64,000 bases of DNA from Strix aluco (GCF_031877795.1 NC_133971.1:67082463-67146462), one strand, 5' to 3'; positions 33,001 to 48,000 are shown, counted from the first letter of the stretch. The notes: generated by a model from the sequence alone, not told the origin. Program-made: numbers and translations.

Positions 33001-36000
33001 TTATATGTTGTTTATATTGTACAGCGCTCAAATTCAATTAAGCAGCACAGAATGACCACTAAACTACCTTCTCTAGCTCCATAACAATTAGTCTAGGCTA
33101 AAAAAGCGATCTTGTGATTGAGTGGTATCTCAAAATCCTCTGTATAGAAGACACGACAGGAAGCAATGTGAATGAGCAGGGGGAAGATACAAGAGAAATC
33201 ACCAGGTGGATCTAACACTAGTTGCTGCAGAATCAGCTGAAGTTCTGGCTTGGAAGAGCACAGAAACATTAAACACTACCTTTGTTTGATCCATCCTCCC
33301 CAGTCCTGCAAATAAGCAGATCTTGCCCAAACCAAGTAACATTTCTTTGGATGTCCCCCTATACCAATGATGTGTGGACACTCTTGTAGTGGCACTTCTT
33401 CAGCTACCAAGTGATTTACGTGAGAAAATATATCTTGGGGGAAACTGTATATGCTATTTAGCAAGACTCCCCTCTTCTCCCTTGCCCCTTCCTCCCCTTT
33501 TTTAAACCAAGGAAAGCTAAAATTGAATTTAGACAAGTGGACACTGAGATGCAGATCTCCATGCCAGAAGGTTTAACAGACTCACAGAGTAGTACTGAAG
33601 TTTCATTAGCCTATATTGTAGTATATAAGGTAAAAATGAGAGCACCTTTTTAAGAGGTGTTGGTCTCTTTGCTTTAGGGACTTCTCTCTGTTTCCCTTTC
33701 TTTACCAAAGGAGCACTGGAATCCAAAGGGTTATGAGGCATCTTTCCTTGATTTAACCGTTGACTTTTTGTGGCTGTAGGAGGTTCTTTAGAAAGCAAGG
33801 GTATGGCGCCACCAACTGAGATTTATAAAAAAAAAAAAAAGTCTGCATCAGACAAGTATAACAAATACCTAAACTACAATCCAATGCAAGTTTAATGTCT
33901 GGATTAGGACTAGTATACACATATTAAATTTGTGTTATGTTGCTATTAAGAATATTTATAGGCAATCCTGTATCATTAAACAATGTCATTTAATAAAGAT
34001 ACTCCTCCTAAAAGACTGACATGTTCTCTACTTTTATTATACAACTAGAATCACAAGCTCTGTCCCTGAACTCTCAAAAGCAGAATTTGGCAAAACACGG
34101 TGCTCCAAGCTACCTTCAACACCATGCCATTGCCAGCTTGATAAACCTTCAGGAATCTCTAGTTCACTGGCATTTCCTCCTCCACGAGAAATACTGAGTT
34201 GCAATATTACAGATTTTAGATTTAATTGCTGAAAATAATCTGTAGTACTTACTCCTACCATTTGTTACACCTTAATGAAATTGGATGGACTTCATTTGCA
34301 GATGGGTAATGACAATGCAAAGCTACAGCTAAGTTTCTTTTGCTTAATCAGCACAGCTCTCAAGAGATGTCTACTTTACTTGCATCTTCCAGAGGGTTTA
34401 GGACACAAAAGCTTTAAATGACTGGCCAAGTCCCTGAATCTGGACCTTCCAAACCATGACCTCACATCCTAAAAACTACTCTCCTTTTTCAACTTGCTGT
34501 CAGCAGGGACTGCTGTTCCTTGTGAGAGCACTTTGTCAAACTTCAGTTACCTGCAATATAAACCAGGTTACATTAGCAAGTGAATGAAGACAATGAGATG
34601 TATCAGTGGAATGAGCTTGACACCTCTGTGCCTCAGGCAACCTCTCTCACCTAGAAAACACCCAAAGCTTCTAGCAGCTTTTTTTAAGTCATCTTCATTT
34701 ACTGCTTCCAAAGTATTTACATGTTGATCCTCCAACACCACATACAGTACTATTAGCATAAACAGTTTACTTCACAAAACTGCTATACCGCAACTTTTTT
34801 TTGTCTCTGTGTAACAAAACCAAATTGCCAAGAACGTTGTGCAGTATGTTAGCATAGGTCGCTACAAGAACCGAATCTGAATTTGAAGCAATACATAAGT
34901 ATATGCCATGCAGACACATCCTATCTCCTTCACTGCGTACATCACCTCTTCATTTCAAATTCACAGAGTTGATTTGCGGAAACAGACTCTACAACTCAGA
35001 GAGTTATAAAGCAGGTATGTTTACTCCGGCCGGGGTGCAAGGGGGTTTCTCCTCAAAGCTTGCACACCCACCGCACATTTTACCAGAAACTTATAGACTG
35101 TGGATATACATATTCATTGGGTTACATAACACAAACATACATATGCATGAGTAAGGCTGGGTTAGTTCGAAAGGCTGGTGTCAGCAGTTTATGTTCTCTT
35201 TGCACCTGCGCATTGCCTCCTGGGGGGCGTCTTTGGGAGAAGGCTCGTAGTCTTTCTCACCTTGTTTTTTCCCCGGAGCATGTGCAGATTCTCTTAGCCA
35301 ATTTCTTGAACAACAAAAATGTTTTTCAGACGGTTTACTCATCCTATCTTATTTAAGGGAATCAATGAAACTTCTACAATCCATATATGGCTATCTCTAC
35401 TCATTACCAAGGCCCAGCTAGTTAGAGCACATCTGTTCCTCAAGGACAAAAACATGACATTTTGCTGAACACTGCAGTTCTTGGTAGATTTTCACAGTAA
35501 ACTGCTTTGTTTTGATGGACACAGTAGTCCTTGGTAAAATTCCACAGAACAGTCTGGGCAAGCAGGATTCTTAGCAATATTAAAAAATTCTATAAGTAAT
35601 ACTATAACTTGCTATAAGTAAATAAGTTGCTAAGCAGTTTTCTATAAATAAGTAAGTAAATAAGTCTTAAAACAAGTAATCATTTCTCTGTAACAGAGTT
35701 CTCGTGTTCCTGAACTTGATGGCTTAAAGAGTTTATGTCATTTTGCACTACTGATGCATTTCCAAAACACAATTTAAATTCAAATAATTACTGTTTTACT
35801 GTGCTGTTCCATCCACACATTATTTACCAAATGAAGTGGAATAAACTAACTCTGTCTGCAGTCAGACACTCCTTGCCCTTCTTGTTCACTGTGCTTCTCT
35901 TCTGGTTAGAGGTCAGCACAATGCCACTTCACAAACTAAAGTTACATTTTGGTACACACCAATTTAATGGGTGCACTGAATGTTAAAAAAAGTTAGAAAG

Positions 36001-39000
36001 CTGAGGTAACATCTGCCTTGTACTTCCAGGATATGAACATGACACATCAATTTCTCTTCTGCAGCAGTTTCAGACACAGGTAATTTAATATTAGAAAACA
36101 GGTACTGTGACCTGTACCTTTGTGCTCCAGCATCTACTCATAACCCATGCATTGTATAATTTTATAGAAACAAAACTGGTTATTAGCACCTCTACAGCAC
36201 TGAGTTTAACTGATTCAAATGAAAAAAAGAGATGAATTGCAGAAAAAAGAATTTTTAAAAGTATCTTACAAGTTCTCTCAGTTAGTGCAGGAAAATCTCA
36301 TCGATGCTTGGTATTTTGAGCTTTTTATTTAAAAGCTCAACTATCACATTAAACATTGTGAGCTGAATTATCTCACAATTAGCTCTGTTTCTGAAATATT
36401 TTTTTAAAAAAATTCTTTACTGAAATAAGGAGAGAAATTTTTTCATCATTAAATTCTAGCAAACATCATGCGTCCTTTTGAAAAATATGCTGCACTAACA
36501 CAGCCAAGACTAAATTTTGACCTACAATGAAAAAGATAGTGAGCTATTTGTTTCCGCTTCCTGGTTATGCATGCACAAAGGCTGAAAGATTCTGTCCATC
36601 ACCAAAGCCTAGCATTTTGTTAACAGCAATTACTTCACAATTATCAGGCATGGCAGAAATTATTCTTTGGCTTGGGCTGATTGACTCTCATATAACCCCT
36701 GTGTTTGCAGAGGAGCTTTTTCACTCAAGTTACAGCTCTAGGATTTCTATCATCTGAGTAGTTTACGAAAGCCTTTGTTACTGTGTAGCCCCTTCCTGCA
36801 GATTCAGATCACAATAGTAACACACATATTTACGACAATGCAAAAATCTCCACAAACATTAGTATTTTTGTCAAAGCTAAACTTCGGTCACCACTCATAT
36901 AAGGTACTCTCACAAATCATTGTCCTGAAGATTTTTCTTTCCCCAAGTCTTCCTCCAAACAATTCAGACTGCCATACTTTAAAATTTTTTTTTTAAAAAG
37001 AACCTTCATTTTCTCTTGTATCTTGTGAACTGTGCTCCTGCCTGCATATTCAGAGATCATTACAGATCAGAAATCAGGCTACATTTAATGTTTCAATAAT
37101 TAAAAACAACTTAAGTTGAAAGAAGGGAAATTTCATCATAACCAATACCTGAAAACACCACAGGTTTAGAAGACTGTTTTGACTTCTCTGTTTGCTGCTT
37201 CTGCTCCAAGGCTGCCAGCATGCCACCCAAATCCAATTGCACGGGAATTTGACTCTTCTTACCACTGCTCCTGGATGTTTCCTAAACAAGTTCAGTACCC
37301 ATTAGTAATGCCCTCCATTTCAGAATGTAAAGACTATTACACTGTAAGGTGTGTTGTACACTCTTTAACATCTTCATCCATGATTTTTCAGTGAAAGTAT
37401 TTTGATATTTAATACACACCAACTTTAATGTGAAAAGTAAAGAAAATCAGAAACAATTCAAATAACTTTTGAATAGCTACTGGAATAAAGCATAGAAGTA
37501 TAAAGTCTTTAATAAAGGAGATGCTTTATGTCAGGCTCCCACTTTGGTCAGACTGCCACCTATCTTTGAAAAAGAAAAAAGGCATACCAGAATTAAAAGT
37601 TTTGTTAAAAGTACAGAACTGCTCCATGAATCTTCCAAGGTACATGATTGCAATACATATATATCATTATCTTCAATGCCTTATTAAAAAGAGAGGTTAT
37701 CATCTTTAAGCACCACCTCCTCATAAGCAGTAATCTTTCTGTCTGCTTTCAAGAGAAGGCAAAAGCAGTGTCCCACACTTGACACTTTTAACGATTCAGA
37801 ACAGAAAAAGACTACAAATGGATAGTCTAGCAAAGACTAACAAAGACCAAACTACAAAGGCTAACAAATTGACTCAGATTTTGTGCTTTTAGAAGTCTTA
37901 TCCTCGAGGATCAATTCACTATGCCTTCTGTTATAAAAGGATTAAGGAATGACCTCCTCTGTCAGAGCCTAGGATGTCATCGTGCATCAGAGCTATACCA
38001 GAACCTACTCACCAACATGGAACTACTTACTGTCCTCACTGCTGCTCCGTATTTCTCCTCCTTGCCCCAAGCTAAGTGGATCTCCTTGCCTCCTTGTCTT
38101 AATCTGGCACAACCACTTTTAAGAGGTTCCCAACTCCTTAAGACAATCAGTTTGGACTGGATTTATGCCATGATCAAATAAGACAGGTAAAAAAAAATAA
38201 TTCCTGATATCTGAAACTTGCAGACATTAATAAAAAGCTAGTATTTTTCCCTAAACTGAAACTGGGGGCTAGCAATTACTACCTCTGAGTGCTTCTAATC
38301 AAGAGGATCTTGTAACTTAAAGTATAAATGACAAAGTATTAATACAGTTGAGGATGAGCTTGGGCTTTGTATTATATTTAAATATGCTAATTTCCTCTGT
38401 AATTTTTAGTTGTGAACTTCTTTTCAAATATGAATTAATTTACCTGCATTTTCTTTCTTTCTAATATAGAAGATGAAGCTTGCTTTCCTGACAGGCCATC
38501 CACCTTAGGAGTTCCATCCAGTGTGGGAGACTGACTATCCCAAGGCTCTTCGGGGAGATGGATCTTTGAAATTTAGAGACAAAAGGTGACAGGAGGAAGA
38601 GAAAATATTTAAAGACACATGGAAAAGGGTAAAGTGAAGATGATATTAAATTCAAATGTAACATAGACAGTGAGATTGAGTGCATCCTCAGCAAGTTTGT
38701 GAATGACACCAAGCCGAGTAGTACAATTGATATGCTTCAGGGAAGGGATGCCATCCAGCGTGACCTTGACAGGCTTGAGGAGTGGGCTTTGTGAACCTCA
38801 TGAAGTTCAACACAGCCAAGTGCAATGTCCTGCACATGGGTTGGGGCAATCCCCAACAGCGATACAGATGGGGGGATGAATGGGTTGAGAGCAGCCCTGC
38901 AGAGAATGACTTGGTAGTATTAGTGGATGGAAAACTGACTATGAGCCAGCAATGTGCGCTCACAGCCTGGAAAACCAACTGTGTCCTGGGCTGCATCAAA

Positions 39001-42000
39001 AGAAGTGTGGCCAGCAAGTTGAGGGAGGGGATTTTGCCCCTCTACTTCACACTTCTGTGTCCCCACCTGGAGTCCCGTGTGCAGTTCTGGGGTCCCCAAC
39101 ATAAGAAAGACATGGACCTGTTACAGCAGGTCCACAGGAGGCCCCCAAAAATGGTCAGAGGGATGCCATATCTCCTATGATAAAAGGCAGAGAGAGTTGG
39201 AGTTGTTCTGCCTGGAGAAGAGAAGGCTCTGGGAAGACCTTATTATGGCCTTCTAAAAGTGCGATCATTTACTGGCTGTCATACTACTTAATCAGACTCA
39301 TGATTTCCTTTTTTCAGATTTGGAAGAAATAACCAGCAAGGCAGCTTCATCTTCAAATACTTGTTACAGAGGATTATGAGTGGTTTAATGATCACGTCTT
39401 TACAACTTACGTAAGTGTTGAGAGGTTATATCCCACTTACGCCTACAAAGCTAAAAGGTTTCTCTCATTTGAGGTGCAAGTCTCTTTCTTTACAAAAAAT
39501 CTGGTTTGAGCAATTACAGTGCCTTTTGCTGCTCATTCCTCCCTGTCAATGTAATTTACTGCCACAAATAAGGGTGTTGGGTTTTTGTGGGGGTTTTTTT
39601 TAAACCACTAATATTCACAGTGAAACAAAACCAAGGACAAAGATTTCTAGCAGCAAAACTAGTTTCAAAGAAACAAAAACCTGGAAATTTCACTTTTATG
39701 ATTTATGATGTTTGCTTTGCAAGAGCAATCTTTCTTCCAATTCTTGCAATTTATGTTTGGGATTAATTCCCATATTGAATGAATTTCCAAGTTAATCACT
39801 GGGATTTATTTCACTCGTAAAAAAAAAACCCAAAAACCAAAACAAGCTTGGATTTATAATTGTGTTAGACTCGAATTCTTACCCTTACACAGCTTGAGAA
39901 CAAAGTATTACACTCTTCAGATGCCCTTAAATTTGATGATGTGAACAAACAGCAAAGGCAGAAATTCAAAAAGACTTAGTATTATTTTTATGAAATGCAA
40001 AATTAAACTAGAACACTACCTGTAGGAACATAAACTACATAAACACATTTCATCTCAACTAACTACGAGGGTACACAACAGAAGTGTCTATATCAGAATT
40101 AGTAGCCCAGAGTTCAGGCAGCAGTTGAAAGACCAAAAAAGTAACTCCTTTGGAATGATACAAATCTACTGAATACAGTGAGTAGCTCTTCACTGTCCAC
40201 AGAGTACTTAAGGGAATTGCCATGGGCAGAGCCCCACATCATAAGCATCTACATTTAGTCAAAAGAATTTCACCTTTAGTCTCATTTAAAACTTGCAGTC
40301 TTTTCCTGCTTATTTTCTTAACATTCACATAATGTTGTAAGATTACTTACTTTAGACTGCTTTCTGACAGCAGGAGAAAATGATGATTTCTGAGATCCTA
40401 GCCTGTTTCTCCTATCAGAAGCAGCTGCCAGATCAGGAAACTCCTCGGCATCCTAAAGAAATAAATCAGAAGAAGATTTTATGAGAACTATCAAATCCGT
40501 ATTCTCAAAATTGATTTTCCTGCATTCAAATTATTTTCTTCCTGCTTATCAAACATTCATCATAGTTTGTTCCACTGTATAAAATTCAGGAACCAAGTGC
40601 AGTGCCACCAACAATAATCACCACGACAACGGTTAAGTCATCTACATGGCAGCTAATTCAGGGCTGAAAGAGTTTACATGAGAAATTCTTCCAACAGCAG
40701 CTTGTTCTTGCTGTCACCCGATACAAATAATTAGAGGTAAATGGCTGTTTTTCAGATCATTTAACAGCCTTGCAAACACCTTCACTCTTCTTCCAGTACA
40801 GTCTCCAGCTCTGCAATTCTGCCTTAAACATGTGAGTGGTGAAGAACAAAAAGGGCAGGCAAAATGGTAATAACTCTTGGCTACAGTATGAAAATAAACA
40901 GATAAATCATTCAAGTGATTATGTAGCCTTAGACAAGAGAGCAAATTTTAGTAGCAGAGGATACATTATCCAGACTTCAGATTAACTAAATGCATACAGG
41001 CTGGAGCTTGCTCTACACTGGTCCCCTTATATCTGCTATCTCAACCATAATGATCTTTGATCCACCAGCTTGGTTTTCACTCAAATGCTTCTCCTCCCAC
41101 TTTCTGAGAAGCCTTAATGTGATACAATACTACTGAACACACTAACACTTCCTCTGCAGCCCAAAAGACTTCATTTAAACAGCCCAGGCTAGAAAGCTCT
41201 AGCATATGGACAGACACACCTCACTCAATCAACTGTTTTTAAAGAAGCTTGGAAGTATGCCAAAAGATGACTGCAAGAAAGGGAAAAATGTTTCACAAAC
41301 ACACTCTCATCCCAGCTTAGGGACATCTTGAACCAGAGGTAGTACCTTCACATTTAAATAACCCTCACTAGAATAAATTTTTATTTCAGTCTGTCCAATC
41401 ACTTCTTGAATTCAAATAGGCTTCTGGCACTTGCAACACCTTGTAGCAAAATGAATAACTAAAATATAGCACTCATTGTGATGTTACACCTCCTTATATT
41501 TGCTCTTAACTCATCACCTATAAGAACCACAGGACATCAAACAAAATTAGGAGAAAGATCAAATAATTTCCTTTTTATTTCCTTGTCTCTTCCAATTCCC
41601 ACTTAGCCATCTATTTTACATTCTAAGAAGTCCTAATTTATTCAGTCTTGCCTCCCACAGACACTGCTTCATAATTTTGATTATTTTTGGAGCCTTTTGT
41701 CTACCTTTTTTTAGTCCAAGTATGTATATTTTTTAAGGAGTGGGGGAAACACAAGAAAACAAAATCCATACTATATTTATATCAGACACATCCTGGATTT
41801 ATGTATCGTCATAATCCATTTTCCTTTCTGTTTTCCTAATAATTCCCAGTGCTGTTTGCATGTTTGACCAGTACTACCAGCACTGACCTTATTACTGATA
41901 GCAGCTTCAATTTTTTTCCCCACAGGAAAACACCCAGCTCAGGGTCTATCACTGTGTATGGAAAAACAGGATTACTTTTCCCCAAATGCATCCATTTCTG

Positions 42001-45000
42001 CTCATTAACAGTGTCTATAAATGAATTTTATAAAACTAGTAAGCAATCCAATATATTGCTCCAGTGAGCAGCTATACATAGCAGAACCTTCTTAAAATTC
42101 TTGGGTGCCCAGAAGTTGTGTGTGTATGATTCTTTCTATTTAAAGTGCGTCACAGAAGCGTCTCACCCATTTTTCAAACTGATGAGCACACGTGCATTCC
42201 CAGCAAACGAAGAGGGTCTGAAAGCTGTCTGCCACTGCCACAACAGATGCTGCATCCACATCACAGATTTCAGTGCAATGCATATGTCCTGTTCCATGAC
42301 TCTATGCTATTTTTTTCCATTTTTGTCTTCAATAGTCCCTTTACCTTCCTACTATTTTCTATGACTCCTGCTATTCTCATTCTGGTTAAGTCAGTCATTC
42401 ACAGGTCTGACATCGTGTGGTAGAATATAGTAAAAATGGGGATGTTCTCATGAGGGAAAGAACCTGCAGATCTTTGATTCTACCCATAATTCTCAAACAA
42501 ATTGATCTCAGTCATTCCTTGTGCTGTTCCAGGAAAATGAACCACACAATGAAAAGAACATATAGCCATGGTTCTGCTCAATGTTCCATGTTAAAATGTA
42601 CAGAACAGAAGCCAGCCAGGAAGGCTTCTTTATGCTGTCATTTCACAGATTGAACATTATGTACACTAGACCAAATATATAAATCAACACATGTACAGAG
42701 TGCTGTACAATACTGGGCTTTCAACAAAGTCCTGTTAAACCACAGTCCATACAACAATTCTCTACTGTGGGAGAATCTAAAGCCTTCTGTTCGTAAAGAG
42801 GGTGTCTCAAACAACTCGAGTGGGATGCCCTGTGGAGGAGAAACACAGCAAGCTCTGCAGAGATGGGGCAATGGACCATTTCTCTCCCCCTCCCTCCTGT
42901 TGTTGCCCAGAGACAGAACTTGCCCAACGGTGAAGGTACAAGCCAGAGAAAATGAGAACCTTCTGGAACAACCTGCTGCGCATGCGTAAGAAAGACTATA
43001 TAAAGGCAACACCCCACGTGTGTCTCTGTTGACCCACCACTTCCCGGACAAAGCTGGTTAGTCTGAGACAAAGCAGGATCCAAGAGTGTTGATTCTCCTT
43101 TTCCTATCCCCTTCTCATCTCTTTCCTCTTTTCTTTTTCTGTTCTCTCTTTTTCTTATATGTATTTATGTGTATTAAGTTTTGTACTAATTGAATTGGGA
43201 TCGGTTGACTGTTGATGGATTATTAGGAAAACAGTCTCATCACCTAAGTGCCTTTATTCATTCTCCCGAGGGTTATCAGTTGATTGATGCCAAATTATCT
43301 CCATTCACTCACTAACATGGTCAGTTAATAAAGTCACCAGCACCATTGCTCCTCGGAGTCATTGTGGTGACTTGGCCCGCCCTGTGGCTCTGCAGAGACC
43401 AGCTCTTCCACCAGCACGCAGGCTCAAGTCCCCCACCTCGTAACCCACTGCATGGGACAAGACACCTTCACAATACTGATTCACAAAAGTTACCAAAATA
43501 CTAATATGCATATTACAGCCATATGAATTAAAAAACCTTTTGGAATTAGCAATCAGAAATGTAAGAATATATGTTACATAGAAATAGCTTCCAAATGTGA
43601 GATGGGTAGAATTCTAATACTAGTACCACATTCTTTAAAACTGTGGCACAGGATCGTACCCTGTATATTCCCCATCCCTTGTGCACTTTGCTTTCTGCAA
43701 CAGTTGCTATAGAATAATTTTAATTAGGAAATTTAACTTGTATTGTTATTGGTTAACATCCAGACTCTCAGATGCATCATTCCAAATTTGCTCCTCTCTT
43801 CTGCACTCCTCTGTGCTCACTGAAAACATAAGTCAAAAGGTTCAACTGTTCCCCATCAGTAATTTCTGACAACCATCTCAACTGAAATGGACCTGAACCA
43901 ATACCTCTACAAATGGGATTTGAACTCCAATTTGTACAAAGCTGTGTTAACATCCGGTCTTCCAATACACTCATAACACTTAAAAGAACAACAACAAAAA
44001 CCCCTTCACTGTACCTCAATCCTTGGTGGCTCCTGTATTGTAGTAGATTCATTTTGAGGTTTCTCTACATCAGTGGGTGACTTTGTTTTTTTTTTCTTTT
44101 TCTTCTTTTTTTTCTTTTTTTCTGACCCTTCTTCAGGCTCAGTTTCACTAGCATCATTTTTTGTTTCTGACTGCTGAAAAAAATCATGAGGCATGACTAT
44201 TGGAAATTTATTTATTTCAATTACCACCTACCAAAATAAATGCAAGTGGCCACACTTATACAACTAAAGGGTATCTTAATTAATCCAGGCTAGGACATTA
44301 AGTGTGCCCAGGTGGCCAAGAAGGCCAATGGCATCCTGGCCTGTATCAGAAATAGCGTGGCCAGCAGGGACAGGGAAGGGATCTTGCCCCTGTACTTGGC
44401 ACTGGTGAGGCCGCACCTCGATGACTGTGTTCAGTTTTGGGCCCCTCACTACAAAAAGGACATTGAATTACTCGAGCGTGTCCAGAGAAGGGCAACAAAG
44501 CTGGTGAAGGGTCTGGAGCACAGGTCGTACGAGGAGCGGCTGAGGGAACTGGGGTTGTTTAGTCTGGAGAAGAGGAGGCTGAGGGGAGACCTCATCGTCC
44601 TCTACAACTACCTGACAGGAGGTTGCAGAGAGCTGGGGATGAGTCTCTTTAACCAAGTAATAAGTGATAGGACAAGAGGGAATTCCTCAAGTTGCACCAG
44701 GGAAGGTTTAGACTGGATATTAGGAAGTATTTCTTTACAGAACGGGTTGTTGGGCGTTGAAATGGGCTGCCCAGGGAGGTGGTGGAGTCCCCATCCCTGG
44801 AGGTGTTCAAGAGGCGGGTTGACATGGCGCTTGGGGATATGGTGTAGTTGGGAACTGTCAGTGCTAGGTTAACAGTTGGACTAGATGATCTTCAAGGTCC
44901 CTTCCAACCTAGATGATTCTGTGATTCTGTGACAAAGAAAATTCAAGGTCTCTTAGAAATTCAGAGCTACTGCAAAAACTCTTCATCTGAAGCACACTGC

Positions 45001-48000
45001 ACAGTCAACAGAATGTATCAGAACTACTGATATTTCAATAGGAAATACCCACCCAAATCAGGCAAGAGTTCCACATTTTATGTGTCGTTCTGAGGGTCAG
45101 GAATTTGAAAAAAGTCTAGCCTAAAAGTTGGAAGTTCATGTTGCTGGAATAGCACTGTCTTTTTGACATCTTGTTATTCTTTTCCACTCAAGAGAAGAAA
45201 AGTTCTAATATGGACAAGGTAACTTTATACCACTTTGTAAAGCTACATTAGAAGTGGACACTGCACAGAACCTAGGAAAGAAATGGCAATGTCTCACATC
45301 AAGAGACAACCACACAGTGACAGAACTTAGTTTAGAGCAGACAATTTTCAAGTACCTTTGCTTCACTATCCTGTTTCCCTTTGCCTCTGGAAGGACCTTC
45401 AGATGCTGGTGATGACACAATTTTCTTTGGGGGCTGTGAAAGTACCATGGCCCAAGACACATGTGGCTGAGCAGAGCCATCTGCAGGTGTTTCAGGAAAT
45501 GCTGTTGAGAAAAAAATTATACACAAAGATGTCTCAATATTTATCATATATTCAAAAGGATTGGTAATGAACTAATCAAGTACTAGCATATACAACAGAG
45601 CTATATTTCTTCTGAGGAAGGACTGAAATAAGACACTCACATATTTCATTTTTCCAGAAAGCTTTCTAGAACTGTAAGTATTCCATATATTGTCCAGCAC
45701 TAAATACATACATTTAGCCCAATTAAATTATAACTGGAAATCCAGACTGTCATACTAACTACATACAAATAATTCCATACTCATTTTCTAAGCTATTTTT
45801 CTTTAAAATAATGAACTTCTGCTATATTTATATACAAAATTCCTTTAATATTTATCCCAGTTATACAGCTTTCACATACAAGGCCATATCAGTATTTTCT
45901 ACTTTCTAAAAACTTTCCGGTTTTACAGACATGTACCAGCTGAAAGACTTTCTAATGTGCCTTAGTGTACAAGAATTTTACACCCTACCACTCAGAGGTA
46001 TCAATGTTTTGAAAGAGCTCACACTTAATTAATTTTGTAAATATTCCTTACACACAGCAAATACAGAACAAAATTAAATTCTTAAGAATGAGAAAAACTT
46101 TAGTTGAACAATTAAATAGCATAATGGGTTTACATGGCAAGGCTTTGGCAGTGAGGGGAAGCTGCATGGGTAGCTTCTGTGAGAAGATGGACACTGCCAG
46201 CCCCAGCTAGCTCCAAAACAAGACCCACTGCCATGCACAGCTGAGCCCATCGGCGACGCTGATGGCACCTATGTGGTAACATATTTACAAAAGGGTAAAA
46301 AACACTGTGCAGGAGTTGTGAGAGGGAGGGGAAAGAAAAAATGTGAAACCAACAACCCTGTAGACACCAAGGTCAGAGGAGAAAGAGGGGGAGGAGGTGG
46401 TCCAGGTGCTGGAGTAGAGAAGCCCTTGGAGAAGACCATGGTGAGGCAGGCTGTCTCCCTGCAGCCCTGCAAAGGAGCAGCAGAGGAGCTGTTATGAACT
46501 GACCACAACCCCCATCCCCCTGTGCTGCTCAGGGCAGAGAGGAGGTAGAAGACTCAGGAACGAAGGAGAGAAGATGAGCCTGGGAAGAAGAGAGGGTAGG
46601 GGGAAGGTGGTTTTAGTTTTATTTTTGTTTCTCACCATCCTACCCTATTCTTAATTGGCAACAAATTAAACTTTTCCAAGTCAAGTCTGCTTTGCCTGTG
46701 ATGGGTGACTGGTGAGCAATCTCCCTGTCCTTATTCTGACCCACAATTTTATCTTATTTTTTCCTCCTGCCCTGCTGAGGAGGGAAAATAAGAGAGCAGC
46801 TGGGTGTGAGCCTGGCTGCCAGTCAAGGTCAACCACCACAAATGGCTACTTTATTCCAGGGGGATAGGAACTGAGGATAGTGTTTGAGGAAAAAACATCA
46901 TCAGATGACTTTAAAGTTTCTGGAATAACTTTATCTTTAGAAGGCCCTTCAAGGCACTTCAGCTGAATTCTGGATTTAAGTATTTCAGTTATATTTAAAT
47001 ACTTGAAACTAGCCCCTTGAGAGCTTGTGGCAGTCAAAAAAAAAAAAAGTTTTGCATCCCCACAGCCAGACAACAGGTAAACAAAACAAAAAAGGGAACA
47101 TTTCAGCACCACAGTTCTGCACAGCTATCCTTCCTTCTTTAACAGACTTGACAGAAATCACGTATGCCGCAGAATAATTTTTAGGTACATACTAGACTGC
47201 AGACTGCCAGCTATTTAAAACAAACCTGCTTATCAAGACTTATCAAATACTCACCTCTCACTTAATTCTTGAAACAAATCTCAAAATGACTTGACAGACT
47301 TCCAAGAATCAATATGCATTACTTTCTCTCCTCTTAAAAAACATGGGAAGCAACTACAGCAATGTTTGCCCCTGAGCATCAATGAAACAACAGAGAAGGA
47401 AGATAATCCTAGTTTTGATCTGCTGGTGAAATCTATAGGCAATAATGAGCTATAAGAATGAAACTGATTTGGAAGAAACTGATACAGGTTTACTTGTTTG
47501 GTTTTTTTCTTTTATAACGAGTTTGCTATTTAATTCCTTTTTTACTTTACACATCAACAGCTCCTCAGAACACTTCAGTTTTCCAAATTGATGAGATGCA
47601 AGCACTTAAAATACAGACAAATAATTTGTTTCTGGAGCACTTACCTCTACCATCAAATGAAGAGGGAATTAATCTGGCTACTGTTTCATCTAAAGTTTTT
47701 GATGAAGCTTTGCTTTCCACAGAAGTATCTTCCTGCAAAATAGACAGTCAGGAATCATAAAAGTAGGATTAAAATAACTGACCTTAAAGAGAGCTAAACA
47801 TAAAAAAACCCCATAAAAAATCTTCGATCTGTGTACAGATTAAGGTGGAGAAAATTTAGTAACCTGGATTTTTTTGTTCCTTACATTTTACAAAAGCATC
47901 CAAATAATGATTCTAAGAATGAACAAGAAGCTGCTTTACTGTTCTGAGTATATTAAAAACAAAGACCATCATCCAACTCAAGCTAGCCATGAAAAAGGAA

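Noticed and set aside
42638-43083. Overlapping minus-strand frames of 137 and 120 codons
   Set aside because: They fall within the solo LTR and its flank, antisense to it, and show no retroviral or host protein motif.
44312-44872. 186-codon + strand frame
   Set aside because: It is the CR1 ORF2 3' end, reported as a mobile element rather than a host gene.
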